Of a stretch of 64,000 nucleotides of DNA, positions 37,961-49,200 are shown one piece after another. The notes beneath the pieces are model-generated. The model was not told the DNA's origin. It searched no databases and saw only the letters and a list, made by a program, of their open reading frames with translations. The DNA lies in assembly GCA_958496175.1 (NCBI GenBank), contig OY292275.1, forward strand, positions 19,592,001 through 19,656,000, written 5' to 3'. The translations under genes were made by a program, and so were the position numbers. This DNA comes from Sisyra terminalis (lineage: Eukaryota; Arthropoda; Insecta; Neuroptera; Sisyridae). Numbering within the stretch: position 1 is the stretch's first letter; the number at the start of each line of letters is the position of its first letter.

Positions 37961-40013
37961 GTCTTAAAAATAATAGATGATCATTCACTCTATTTAAAGC
38001 ATACAAAAAACAATACATATGCATGTTTCGATTTATATCATTTAAGTGATTTTTTAATTGTTTTAATGTTTCAGTCCCTTAATTTTATGTAGTTTGATTG
38101 TATTGGGAATTTAACAATTGAATGTATGTTATATTTTCAGTGTCAAAGATATCACACAAAAACAATAATATAACTACTTTTGTTTGGTTTACCAACCTCC
38201 TAAAGCTTCTCGAAAGCGTTCAAGTTCCTTTACGAAAATAAAAACAAAAAAAATACAGATCGTAATCTTTTTTAAGGTGATATTTAACGTTAAGTATTTT
38301 ATTTTGATATATAAGAAAATAAAACGAAAATAGCACAATCCTTTGATTAAAACTCTTGTTTATGTAATTGGATTTTTCGTGATATTTTTTTCGACAAATA
38401 AAAAGATTCAGTCATAAACTGTGGATTAATGGATATTTTTATATGTACTTTTGTATTTATTCACTAAATATTTTGATGCCCCTCAACAGTGATTAAATAA
38501 TGATGATAAATTAAATTCTATTATAAACCTATTCTTCTTATCTCATCATCCGAAGATGATTGTGTCTCTCTTTATTTTAAAAAGAAGGTGAAGCATAAAA
38601 AGTCTTTTTTAGTAAGTCATCAAAAATTTTAGCACTCTTTTTTATTAGGGACATAAATTGGCCTTTTTCGGGTTTATTGTAAAAATGCTCGTACGTATTA
38701 GACAAAAGTAATAGGATAAACGGGATAAAATACGTTATGGTTTGATTAAATGACGAGATAATAAGAGAGTCTTGAGTGAGGAAATGGGAGACTTTCGGTG
38801 AGAGATAAAAGAAAAAAAAAATAAGAAATCGGATATTCATTTAAATACAAATAATTTAAGATGGAGAAGATATTTTTTTTTCTAAATTGGAAATGTTATG
38901 TTTGATCGTATAAATGAATATTTTTAATCGAAAAACTTTTCATTTTGTCTTTGTTTCTCTGAAAATGTCAGTAGTCTTTTATCGGGTTATAAATCATACG
39001 TTTGACTTCTTGATTTTATGATTTGAATTTGAGTTATATTTATGGATTTTCCTTTTTTTTTTTCTCCGTAATAAAACTCTCTATTTATATTTTTATCGAT
39101 TAAGTTTCGAGGATTTATTGTAAGATTTTTACGGGTTAGTGTTCGTTCTTATATCGTAAAATATAACAACTTATTATTGTTATTATTATATTTAACGATC
39201 GAAAATAGAGCGGTTCGAAACAATTCGCTGGAGTTCTGTTCACTTAAGTACGTATGCGTTTATTTTTCGTCCATGAAGAACGAACGGTCCAAACGAATTG
39301 TATCGTAATCGATCGTTTCAATTCCCGTCACGACAGTAATTGATGTACGTCCATTATTTGTATTAAAGCTTTCGATTTTTTATTCGTTTTACTAATTTTT
39401 CAAATTTAGCGCACTTTTATGGGGGAAAAGTGGAGTGATTTGGCGAAATATAAGTTCGCAATTACAAAACGTTGAGGGTTTTGCTTTCATTTATTTTCAA
39501 TAAACAATAAAATAGATGGGAAAAGGAAACTCGAGAAAAGTTACGGTTATAAATATGAGCGTAACTTTCTTTCGTTGCTCTAAACTTTGCTCTAAAGGAT
39601 TGAAGTTTCATATAGTTTTGAAAATTTGTTGGTTCATTTAGTTGGTGTAATGAAACAGAAGTAAACCATAAATGTAATTAAATATTAATGGTAAAACAGG
39701 GAGAAGTTATCTTTATAGATACATAACTAATGAAGAACATTAAAATTTTGTTTATCAGTTTGTTAGAGTTATTTTTATTTTAGAAATTTTAAATTATTAT
39801 TTTTAAAATATTTACTGTTACGTTTTCAGGTAGTTAAAGGTGAATTTGAATTACTTTCACTTCAAATTTTCCTCGTAAAATTACTTAAAAAGGAGGAAGA
39901 AAATAAAAATGTACTTACTACTGTAAGCTTTTTGTCATTCAATTATTAATTATTCAAACGCGCATAAACAAAAAGAAACTGAGGATGCAAATTTTTAAAT
40001 CTAATTGGAAACA
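37961..40013. other. AT-rich non-coding stretch
   Basis: No gene or element recognised. A minus frame at 38577-38840 (87 codons, Phe/Ile/Ser-rich) looks like chance. 39120-39480 is slightly less AT-rich. Confidence 0.45.
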
Positions 40014-40440
40014 GACAACTTTGGTCACCACGTCTGGTGGCCAAAGAAAGTACTACTTTTGGTGTACTTTTTTATATACAACTATATTAATTGGTTCACT
40101 ATAATTAAATCAAACATAAAGTGAAAAAAGGTGTTGAGTTTACTTTGCTATGAATAGTTACAGTAGTAAATTACATGAAAATGTGTGAAACTAAGTTTTT
40201 TGACTATTCTCAAGTCTGGTAGTGATTATGCTTACGTCAAAAATTTGTTCGTTATTCGTTAAGAAAGCAAAAATTTGTTCCTACTTTCGATACTATTCCT
40301 TATATTTCATGAGGTTTTTATATAAGACAAAATGGTGATATTCTGACCTGGATTTGATTCATTCCAGTCAAAAATATATTTTAAAGAAAATAAATATAAA
40401 TTTAAATATTAATACAAACTCAATGAAAACTTATGGACAA
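40014..40440 (+). repeat. Dispersed repeat of unknown type, copy A
   Basis: The stretch is collinear with 62194-62715. Shared strings include 'ctgtgctatgaatggttac'-like and 'actcaagtctggtagtgat'-like blocks and 'ctgacctggatttgattca'. The start ttggtcacca-cgtc-tggtggccaa forms a 10-bp terminal hairpin with one G·T pair. It has no coding content. Copy A lacks about 100 bp present in copy B and lacks B's 20-bp duplication. It may be a solo terminal repeat, MITE or SINE family; class unknown. Confidence 0.7.
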
Positions 40441-40544
40441 CTCTTTTCTTTCAAGCCAAAAATAGTAAAACTATGAATACCTACAAAACTCAAATGAACA
40501 ATTGAAAACTGACCAGTAAGCGCAGCTTAAAATGTGGGTTTAGA

Positions 40545-40860
40545 GGAGAATGTGGTGTAACCCACGGACGGCTAAAAGAACAAATGTTTCTATTTTAAAC
40601 GAAGTTAAGCCTGTCCAAAGAATCTCTTGATGATGAATCCTGGAGTTTTTCGGGCATATTGTGCTCTATAAATTCATGGAAAGTTGATAGCACAAGAACG
40701 ATCTCAAGGGAAAAAGAAACGAGGGCAAACACCAACTCGCTGACTCGTAGGATAAAAGTGCGTAGGGTACAAACAGCATAATTGCTGAAGAATCACCCAG
40801 AAAGATCTGAAAAATCTGGAATGCCCAGAGTGACAACCATACTATTCACCATACATCGGC
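40545..40860 (+). pseudogene. Decayed endonuclease/RT-type non-LTR remnant, C-terminal end
   Basis: One plus frame with several stops reads RTNVSILNEVKPVQRIS, then ILEFFGHIV, then GKRNEGKHQLADS, then GTNSIIAEES and IWNAQSDN. This follows the standard C-terminus of endonuclease-RT proteins ('RTNxSILxEL...FGHIxR...GKRxRGRxPTRWxDxI...W'). The expected Arg-Trp core is lost. It ends in an A-rich run at 40876-40890 that may be the old tail. It lies about 100 bp after the dispersed repeat copy A. Copy B of that repeat has no such neighbour, so the two are probably independent. Confidence 0.7.
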
Positions 40861-40948
40861 AATGATATTTAAATTAAGAAAAGAAAAATATTTAATAGTT
40901 TTGAAATGATTAAATCAGGACTAGGGATAGTTTGCTCGATAGATATGA

Positions 40949-41467
40949 AAAAGTTACTTGGGATTGTACAGTAAAGTATTCCGGCTTTCAAATAATTTTG
41001 TCAAAAATGTTAATCATGCCAATATTCTTAAGGACAACTTAGTAAATATGAATCACATATTTGTGGATAATCCTAATTTATTTATGTATTTCCTTGTTTC
41101 ATATATTTTTTTTCTTATAAAACGTTATGAGAACTTAAAATATTATTTGGATTGTTCTTGGAAACTTTTGATTTTTTTAACATTCACATACAATTCTATC
41201 ATCCTATCATGTGTTATCCAACAATTGCATATACCAAAATGTTCCAACCTAATATTACCTAAAGAAGTTGAAAAATATATCAACAAAACATTGCAAAATT
41301 TGCAAATTTATTATCAAATTATTTGTTTATCGAAGTTTTCAGGAAACATTCAACTACCATCAAAACAACACGGAGAAAAATATTATTGCAAAGTCTTAGT
41401 TTACATAGTATGTAATGTAATTGATAAGAGATTTTTGATTAGAAAGTCTGCTAATTTCAATCGTTAA
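40949..41467 (+). CDS. Unrecognised 172-codon open frame, possible exon or decayed gene
   Basis: The frame is open from the stop at 40946-40948 to TAA at 41465-41467. It has no ATG near the start (the first near-start codon is TTG at 40958), so if real it is an internal or 3' exon or a truncated gene. With stops expected about every 12-13 codons here, a run this long should occur by chance only about 0.01-0.02 times per window on my rough estimate. The product has a hydrophobic segment around residues 40-55 (FMYFLVSYIFFLI), another around 65-85 (LLIFLTFTYNSIILSCVI), then a polar tail with KEVEKYINKTLQNLQIYY. The two segments could be membrane helices. I do not recognise the family. No splice sites were confirmed. 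Confidence 0.35.
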   Translation, partial: KSYLGLYSKVFRLSNNFVKNVNHANILKDNLVNMNHIFVDNPNLFMYFLVSYIFFLIKRYENLKYYLDCSWKLLIFLTFTYNSIILSCVIQQLHIPKCSNLILPKEVEKYINKTLQNLQIYYQIICLSKFSGNIQLPSKQHGEKYYCKVLVYIVCNVIDKRFLIRKSANFNR

Positions 41468-44400
41468 AATTTGTTAATTTTCAACAATAGAATTTTTTTT
41501 GATGCACTTTACTTTTTTATCATTCTTTTATCAGAAAAATTAGAATGAAGTGTATCCAGTCTTTTTTGGTTTTTTCGATAATTTAATTATGTGCTTTCAA
41601 TGTAGTTTCGATATAGAGTCGTTGAACTAAAAACTTTAAATTTATTTGTATAACACCGTATTTTACAAATTTAAAAATATTCGTGTTGATTTAAAAATGT
41701 ATGCCCAAGAATTTAAGAATTTAATTAACTAAATTTGTTATCAATTTCAATACATTAAAATTGTATTTAGGGTATCAATGCAATCATCCTTAGTCTTTAC
41801 ACCCATTTTCTCTTATATTTTGTAACACTGCACATATGTAATTTGTATTAAATTAAAATTCGAATTCCATAACAAACTATAATGATTTTCAAATATTTTG
41901 TATTATAATTGCTCAGTTGCGGTGTAAGTTTAGAAAAAGCTTTTTTATTATATGAAAGAATCTTGGTTTTTGGAAACTTTTTTTTTTGTTTTGAAGTTAA
42001 AAATTCCGTTAGTCGCTGCCGTAATCTGAAAGGTAACTGAGGCAGTAACATTTTAAGTTTACAGGTATTATTATTTTTCATACTAGCATATAAGTTCTTC
42101 TATTTTTTCCTCATTAAATTTCAAAAATATGAAAGATGAAAAATCTATGAAATAATCTTAATGAACACTGGGCCTTAAATCGTTTAGTTGAACTGAGCTG
42201 AGCTGAGCTGAGATGAGATGAGATGAGATATGATGACGATAATGTAGATATGATGATTCTTTATGCTAGACTACATTGAGCCTTCCTCGGCGTATCCCAT
42301 GTAATGCAGAAACTCTGATTATGACGTGAAGAGAGAATATCATATTTCTCGGGTTATTGACTCGACTGCTTTTTTCCCTGGTTTATTATTCTTTTTTTTC
42401 ATATTTTTTGTTTTTTCTTCGTTCAACATTAGAAATAGGTAGAGTCGTAGTACCAAAGTACATGATGATGACGATGGCAGCTGAACTGAACTGCAGCATC
42501 TTTTGCAACACTTCAATTTCCACTGGATTTACCGTGTTTCCAGCTCTTTCCATTTCTGTCCCATTTTCTCGTATAACCTCTTTCCCTCCTTTTTATGGTT
42601 CACTCCCATGTGGTTTTATATTGAGCTATACTTTTCTGTAATCAATTCTATGATCGAATAATTTTCTTTACACTTTTTTTTCTGTGATTATATAATATTT
42701 AAAGAGGGAAATCACATATAAATGTCCAATCCAAGTTACAATCATTACATTTCTAATTTGAGACATTTTAATATGTTCTAAAGTAAGAAATTCAAAGGAT
42801 ATCCCTAATTCTTTGCAATACATATGATTGATGGAATGTTTTCTTTATGCTCCTAGGATTCTATTCTAAATAATGCTATATTTGTGAATATGTAATATAT
42901 TTTTAGTATCTTTTCATAATACTCCTTGCTGTATAAAAGGATAATAAATGGTTAAGTTTGATCCTAATGTTTGAACTAACCTTAAGATCCAAAACTAGGA
43001 AAAAATAGTATGAAGTATGGAGGAAGAGCAGAACGAATTTCAATACAAAATTTTTACAATTTTCTTTCATGTCACGTAGATACATATCTATGTATTATAG
43101 ACATGTAAAAAGATGTATTTGTATGTGTTTATGCTTCGAATAAAATCGTTTTCAATGTGCTAACATGTGGGAAAGTATGAAAACTTTTACTTATATTAAA
43201 ACTTGAACAATATTCAGCGATAAGAAAACAGACATAAATTGCTTTTATGCATAAAGTTAGTGGAAAACTGACAGCGACTTTACAGGTCGGTGGTAGCGGC
43301 ATCTAAAGGGGAGGATTTGGTTTTAAAAAATTGAAGATATGAAACCAGAAATTTTATTCATCTACTGTGAAACAATTTGAACTATTAAAACGTTATATAG
43401 TTCAACAAAAAATATCTAATAAAAGCAAGGGATTTTTTAAAATTAAAATTGATGTTTGTTTATACTTTCGTCCATCGTATTATAGTTTGTGTGCACTGTA
43501 TAAAAAATTATATTCGCATTGTTTTTCAAAAAGGTATCAGCAGTTTGAAGGATGAGATTGTACTCTCATCTCCATCCAAAATATAGCTTTCCAAAAATTA
43601 ATAACGTGTTTCTACTATAAACACATAATCTATATTATACAGCTAAACCTTATTACGCTATATTAAAGCAAAAGGTAAAACATTTCTCGTGTAATATGTA
43701 TATTGAAACATCGAATATTTACCTTTACAAGACGGAAAACAGGAAGGGATAATAATAAAATATTTTCTTTCTCTATTCAAATTCCCATTTTACTTTATTC
43801 TAGAGCAGATCCCTTGGGTTTCAAAGAAAATGACATTGTGACTTCTCTATTTATTTGGACGTTGCAATATCTGTATCATTACTATTAATTTGTAGTACAA
43901 AGACAAAAGCAATATTGTATACCGAAAAAAAAACTTTCTTGAAGCTTGAAATAATCATCAAAAAGTATGAAAGGTATGAAAATATCATTATCTTTTTTAC
44001 AATATTTACCAAAAGATTGAGGCATAAATATTAAAATTATTTTGGAAAAATGTTATCTAGATAGTAATAAAAGTGAGGTGGAAATAGAGAAAAAGTACAA
44101 TTGATAGAAAAACATGCAGAACTCGACAAGGGAAAACGTACGCTGTAAAAACTCACCACTCGCATTTAGCGATGTTCAGTGGTATAGATAGGGAAGCCCC
44201 GAGAAAAGCTGCTATATACGAGTTTAGAATATAAAAATGGTATTGTTAAAAACTGCTACACAAATCCTCTCATTCAGTCATCCCCAACACCTTCTATTCG
44301 TCCACCCCATATCTTACCACAAGCAATCCACACCTTCTCCCTCATCGCCAAAGTCTGTTCTTGAAAAGAAAAGTGAGAATTGAAGCGAGACACGTTTTGC

Positions 44401-45129
44401 CTTTTATAAAATCTTCTCATACTTACTCAACTCCATAGTTAACCCTCTCAAACATTGTTGTAAATCTATATTTAAAATAAATTTTCGAATGCTTCGATTT
44501 AACATATACGTAAGGCTTTAACATGCTTATCGTATGAAAAAAATCATAATTAAAATTTTTAACAAAAAAACGTTTTTCCAGAAACATTGATTAACAGAAT
44601 GATTTCTGATTTTTATTATTTAAAAGAAAATAATTTAGATCAGCTGCATATTTCACGGGGATAAATTATTTTTAACCATAATTAAAGTTTCCTATTGCCG
44701 AAATACAAAAATAATTTAAAACCATAATTCAAAATTTCTATTCCTATTCATAGCATAATAACTATTTTTTGTTATATGGTACAGTACATATGAGTATCTT
44801 GCACGAGTAATTTAGTAACACATTTGATAACAGCTAAATTAACAGTTAAAAAAAAGAACAGAAGAGCAAAAAAAAATAAGCGTAACCAAAAAAAACCGTA
44901 AAAGAAATAAAAAATTGTTGAACTTTTGATTTAGGTGGTGAAATATATTTTTTTTTACCTTTACGCTTATATACGAATTTGTTTGGTTTTTCTCTTCTGA
45001 CTCAGACTATAGGAAAGTTTTGTATTTTGATTGCAAAACCATTTGAACTATTTTCGGCATGACATTTGTACTATAATGGATACATCTCGCAATCTGAAAT
45101 TAAAAAAAAAAAAACTAAAAAAAAAAGCC
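41468..45129. other. Non-coding stretch
   Basis: Nothing recognised except a microsatellite at 42193 and less AT-rich blocks at 42440-42640 and 44150-44360. Frames of 94 codons (42357) and below show no motif. Confidence 0.45.
42193..42227 (+). repeat. Graded pentanucleotide microsatellite (CTGAG)4(ATGAG)3
   Basis: Seven 5-bp units, with one C-to-A change separating two homogeneous blocks. Confidence 0.9.
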
Positions 45130-45365
45130 TATTGGTGGTCAAGTGATCAAGGTGACCACTCCAAAGCCAGTAGATTTTGGGTTCGATCTTCGTTTTGAGC
45201 AATTTTTTGATATTTTTCGATTACGGATTTTTGTTAATCCTAAAGTCGCTAAGGATCTTAGTTATAAGGCGGTGGTATATAGTAATTGAGCTAATATTTG
45301 AGTTACTGGAAAGTAAGAGGCAAATAAAGAAGGTATGTACAGTTTTAATTTTTTTATAAGAAAAA
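45130..45365 (+). mobile_element. tRNA-derived SINE-like element
   Basis: An A-box-like 'tggtcaagtgatc' at about 45136 is followed by 'gaccactccaaagccag', whose CTCCAAA string equals the anticodon loop of tRNA-Trp(CCA), and then a B-box 'tgggttcgatcttc' at about 45177. The A-to-B spacing is about 44 nt, as in a real tRNA. The acceptor stem does not pair, and the sequence continues as a non-tRNA body to around 45365, the pattern of a tRNA-derived SINE. A long A run precedes it (45100-45127). No second copy was found in this window, so the 3' boundary is a guess. Confidence 0.5.
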
Positions 45366-45375
45366 AAGAACTCAT

Positions 45376-45586
45376 GTGTACGTTAACACACCCACAATCT
45401 GGCAATGTGGCATTTTCGACTTTGTTTTTAATTTAATTCGCGATTAAATAGGTCCATAATGAAAATTTACCAACAGAAGAGAAAATTATGCCATATTAGA
45501 ATTGAATAAACAAAAATATCACGAATTAAATTAAAAACAAAGTCAAAAATACAAAATTGCCAGATTGTGGGTGTGCTAAAGTACAC
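45376..45586. mobile_element. 211-bp MITE with roughly 70-bp terminal inverted repeats
   Basis: The left end gtgtacgttaacacacccac and the complement of the right end gtgtactttagcacacccac begin inverted repeats that run to about 45445 and 45519. They share 'aatctggcaat' and 'gactttgtttttaattt'. The middle is about 70 bp and non-coding. Flanks (ctcat / ttcag) give no convincing target-site duplication, so the superfamily (for example Tc1/mariner-like or hAT-like) is open. It abuts the end of the decayed coding sequence at 45596 and may have inserted into it. Confidence 0.8.
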
Positions 45587-45595
45587 TTCAGCCAA

Positions 45596-46155
45596 AAAAA
45601 GATTACCAGCTCCTAAAGCTTACTACTTACTATAACGAGATGCTATGAGATTTTGGTCTCCGAGTCGTATCTCCACCTGCAGACCTGTCGCTAAACCAAA
45701 AATCGTTGGTTTATAGTCTTCCGATCGAAATGGGAGACTTTAATAGACAACGTTAGACATGTTGTGCAACATTTTGGCAATGTTGATTTCACTCTTGTCA
45801 AAAGGCAAGCCACGTCCCAGCCTGTCTCCAGGCACGAAGATAGGATGGTTTTTCTAAATCTTTTGTATTGGTTCATTATTATCATTCCAACCATCAAAAT
45901 CAAATATTTGAAAGCAGTGGGGCTCTGATGGGTGAAATTTCAAAACCCCCTCCCGTTTTCCAGTCTTAATTTATCGAATAATGCATTACCGAACTCAGGC
46001 ATTTCTGCGAACACTTTGCGCGCCTTCTAGTATGAAGGTTTTCGCATTCTTTCACTTGTAATTAGTACTAAGCTAAAAATCATTCCACACAAAACAATGT
46101 CCTCCAAGGTAGGTTGCGAAAATGAGACCGAAAAGTTCATATCGTAATGTGGACA
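45596..46155 (-). pseudogene. Unidentified decayed protein-coding sequence
   Basis: On the minus strand one frame is readable from 46155 (with ATG at 46140) to about 45950 with one stop, including FAEMPEFGNALFDKLR. Near 45945 the signal moves to another frame, which reads on with two stops to about 45610, including FDFDGWNDNNEPI, VPGDRLGRGLPFD and FGLATGLQVEI. Such varied Gly/Asp/Pro-rich strings are not expected from random AT-rich DNA. This is therefore a real former ORF of at least about 170 codons with one frameshift and three or four stops. I do not recognise the family. A transposon ORF, an endogenous viral sequence or a host pseudogene are all possible. It stops at the MITE 45376-45586. 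Confidence 0.5.
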
Positions 46156-46183
46156 CTAAACGAGAAGAAAAACATTGCCCACG

Positions 46184-46201
46184 GACCGTCTCTAGACGGT
46201 C
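46184..46201. repeat. 18-bp GC-richer palindrome
   Basis: gaccgtct-ct-agacggtc: perfect 8-bp arms around two bases, about 30 bp upstream of the coding remnant on its strand. Could be a protein-binding site or chance. Confidence 0.6.
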
Positions 46202-49200
46202 TAAAGACAATCGCGCATCAGATGTACTAGTGTATATTACCAATGTATACTACACCTAATCTATTGAAACTAATTAAAGTCGAAATTTCAAAATTCCAGG
46301 ATCTTATCATGTTATTACTTTCTACACGTCTACTATGAATAATCAAAATAACTTTCCAGAGCCGATTAATCGTTCCTATATCCTTAAGCTATTTCCAAGA
46401 AAAAACCGATGAATTTAATTCTAATAACAATTTTGAGGGTTGGATGTAATCAATCAATAACTGATATATTTCGGTGTTACGAACTTCGAAATTGTATTTT
46501 ATCTTTTGAAATTCTTCTGTCAATCTATGTGTTTCGAACATTTTGGTGGGATATAGGTTTATAAATATATTTCAATACTTTTTAATAAAATAAAGTTAGG
46601 TTTTAAAGCTAAATTATCCAGCCTTCTTAACATTCTAATTTATTTTAGAAAATAATCTGGAAAATTTGCAAGTTTCAAATCAATAGTTTTTGTTTTGTTT
46701 AAACTTAGGAGGTTTTAAAAAAATGGAATTTATTTTAATACGATAAGTTGCAGAAGAACACAGTTTATGGGATCAAGGCTTCCATATTATTTTCCATAAA
46801 AAGAGAAATTCTTTAGCTTTTTTTGATATTTCACATTAAAATTGTTTTTACATGGACCTTATTTGAAAATTTTCTAGGCTAAAAGCATTGACCAATTTTA
46901 GCCCAAAAGATTTAAAAATAAAATCAAATAATTTTGCAATATATTGAATATATTAAACTTGTTATTTTACGTACAAATTCTTTACATAATATTCTTATTT
47001 TCGATGACATCTATACCTTTCACAATCAAAATACTAATTGGATTATGAAAAAATTTAATAAGTTTCCGAGTTTTTCCTGATATTTCTAGACTGTTAAAAA
47101 TATATTAATGTATGAGGAATAAACTTATGGAATATGTAGATTTAATAAATGATCCATGTTAGACCTTGAAATTATTTCCCAAACAACCCCACAACAATAT
47201 TAAATGAAAATTGACGAATTCAAAACTTATTGTATTTTTTTTATATAGTTCATTATATCATTACACTTAATTTTAATATTACCCCAGTTAACTATAACAT
47301 ATACCTTTAAAATGTTTTTATCCAATTACCCAAGCTTAGCTTTAAATTTTTGCTATCCATTTAAAGGTATTTTTAAATCAATTCATTTAACTATAATTCA
47401 TGTACCTATTGATAAACTCCAAATCACGTCAGTGCACAAATCTACGTATATGTATTCATATATATGGTATGTAAAGAACACTGGTCGTAGGAGTGGTTTT
47501 GATAAATTTTCAATAATCAAAACAAATGAACATCTTTAAATCATGCAATCCCATTGGTTAATTGCCTCTTGCATTGAAATGTGTGTGCTATCATTCCATA
47601 ATAGTGCATTGCTCAATACATACCTATTACTCATAAGTACTCATCGCTTACTTCACTAAACATATACTAAGCTTATTAATAGTAATGGAAAAATACTTTC
47701 CACAAATATTTTTTGAAAAATATAAGAAAAACAGTATGTAATGAATATTTGTAAACCTAAAATTATTTTCTTACGATATGAGCTCAGATGATCAGTTCCA
47801 AAAACTAAGTTTTTTAATCAAAATTATTTAACAATTGAAAACAATTTATAAATTTTATAAAAAGTTACAAGGGTACAATACTTATAGAAACGATCTTCGA
47901 TATACATTGTTGCCTTTATTTCAAGTGATACAATAGAATATTAGGAAGAAATTTTTGGGATGATATCTGTGTTTTTAGTTTCAAATTCAAATACCTTATT
48001 ATTTCACTTAGCCATGTTAATTTATCTAAGGTGCATATAGCCTAAGTTGTTGACTGCCAAAGTTTTAAATGAGAAAAAGAGATAATGTCTTATTAAGAGG
48101 ATTCTTAAAAATTAGCATTGTTTTTCAATAAGTCTAACGTTTCATAAATATTATTAAATTTTTGGTTATTATCAAAAGTGCTAGCGAATAATTTTGATCA
48201 TACATCAATGAATTTATTTTTTCAATTCTTGATTACAATTTAAAAAAAACTTTGTTGAAAAATTATACTTTCGGATATGAATTCATTGCATACAAATGTG
48301 TATAAACAAGTTAACTCTTATTGTTTAAAATATAGTTTTTATACAATATTTAATTATGTTACTTCAATAAAACCATGTACATAATTAAGAGTATGCACAT
48401 CCCCTTGGTATTAATAATAGTTAATCCTTTGCAAAAAGTAAAAGCTTAAAGTTAGTTAATACTTTTGTTATTTTCTCTTTTTATAAGTCCATTTATATTA
48501 TGAACTGAAAATATTTTTATGTAGTTATGTTACAATGTATCCCGTCGATGAAGGCAGACTAGGAGGAAATATGGTGAATGAGGAATAAGAGATGATCTCT
48601 GCATGTAAGAGTGTATATTTAGATCCCTGAAGCACAACATTCTGGATATATGAGAGTGACAGAAAACCGAGAGTCGTCTCTTACATGTGAACGTCACTCT
48701 CATCCTGCTACGAATTCCCACTTCCCCTCCCAACTGGTATACATATTGTCTTTCATATGGCTTCCAACGAAACAAGTATAGCTCCCTACGGGACGCCTAG
48801 TCCCATTGTGCTGAGAATCCTTCTTGTATCTCTCGAACGAGCACCGTGCCGCGAATATAAGGTTTATGAAAAATTATATTAAAAATATAATACATATTTT
48901 TAAGGTTATAAAAACTACATCCCTTTAAGTTCTTTTCATATCCTCAAATATTATATTTTCCCCTTTTTTATTTCATAACACAACAATAACAAATTAAAAT
49001 CCCCTTATTTTATTCTAAGCAGATTGGCTGATGTGTTTAAGCAATTAAAAAGCGTTAAAAAAAAACTTTGCGTCACCAAATTAAAGTTTATCATTTTTGA
49101 TGAAATTATGAAAATATGTAAAAAAATATTGTTCAAATAAGTTAAAGCTTTTTATTGATAAAAGATAACATGGGTAAAGAGAGAGGAAAATTTATCGCAG

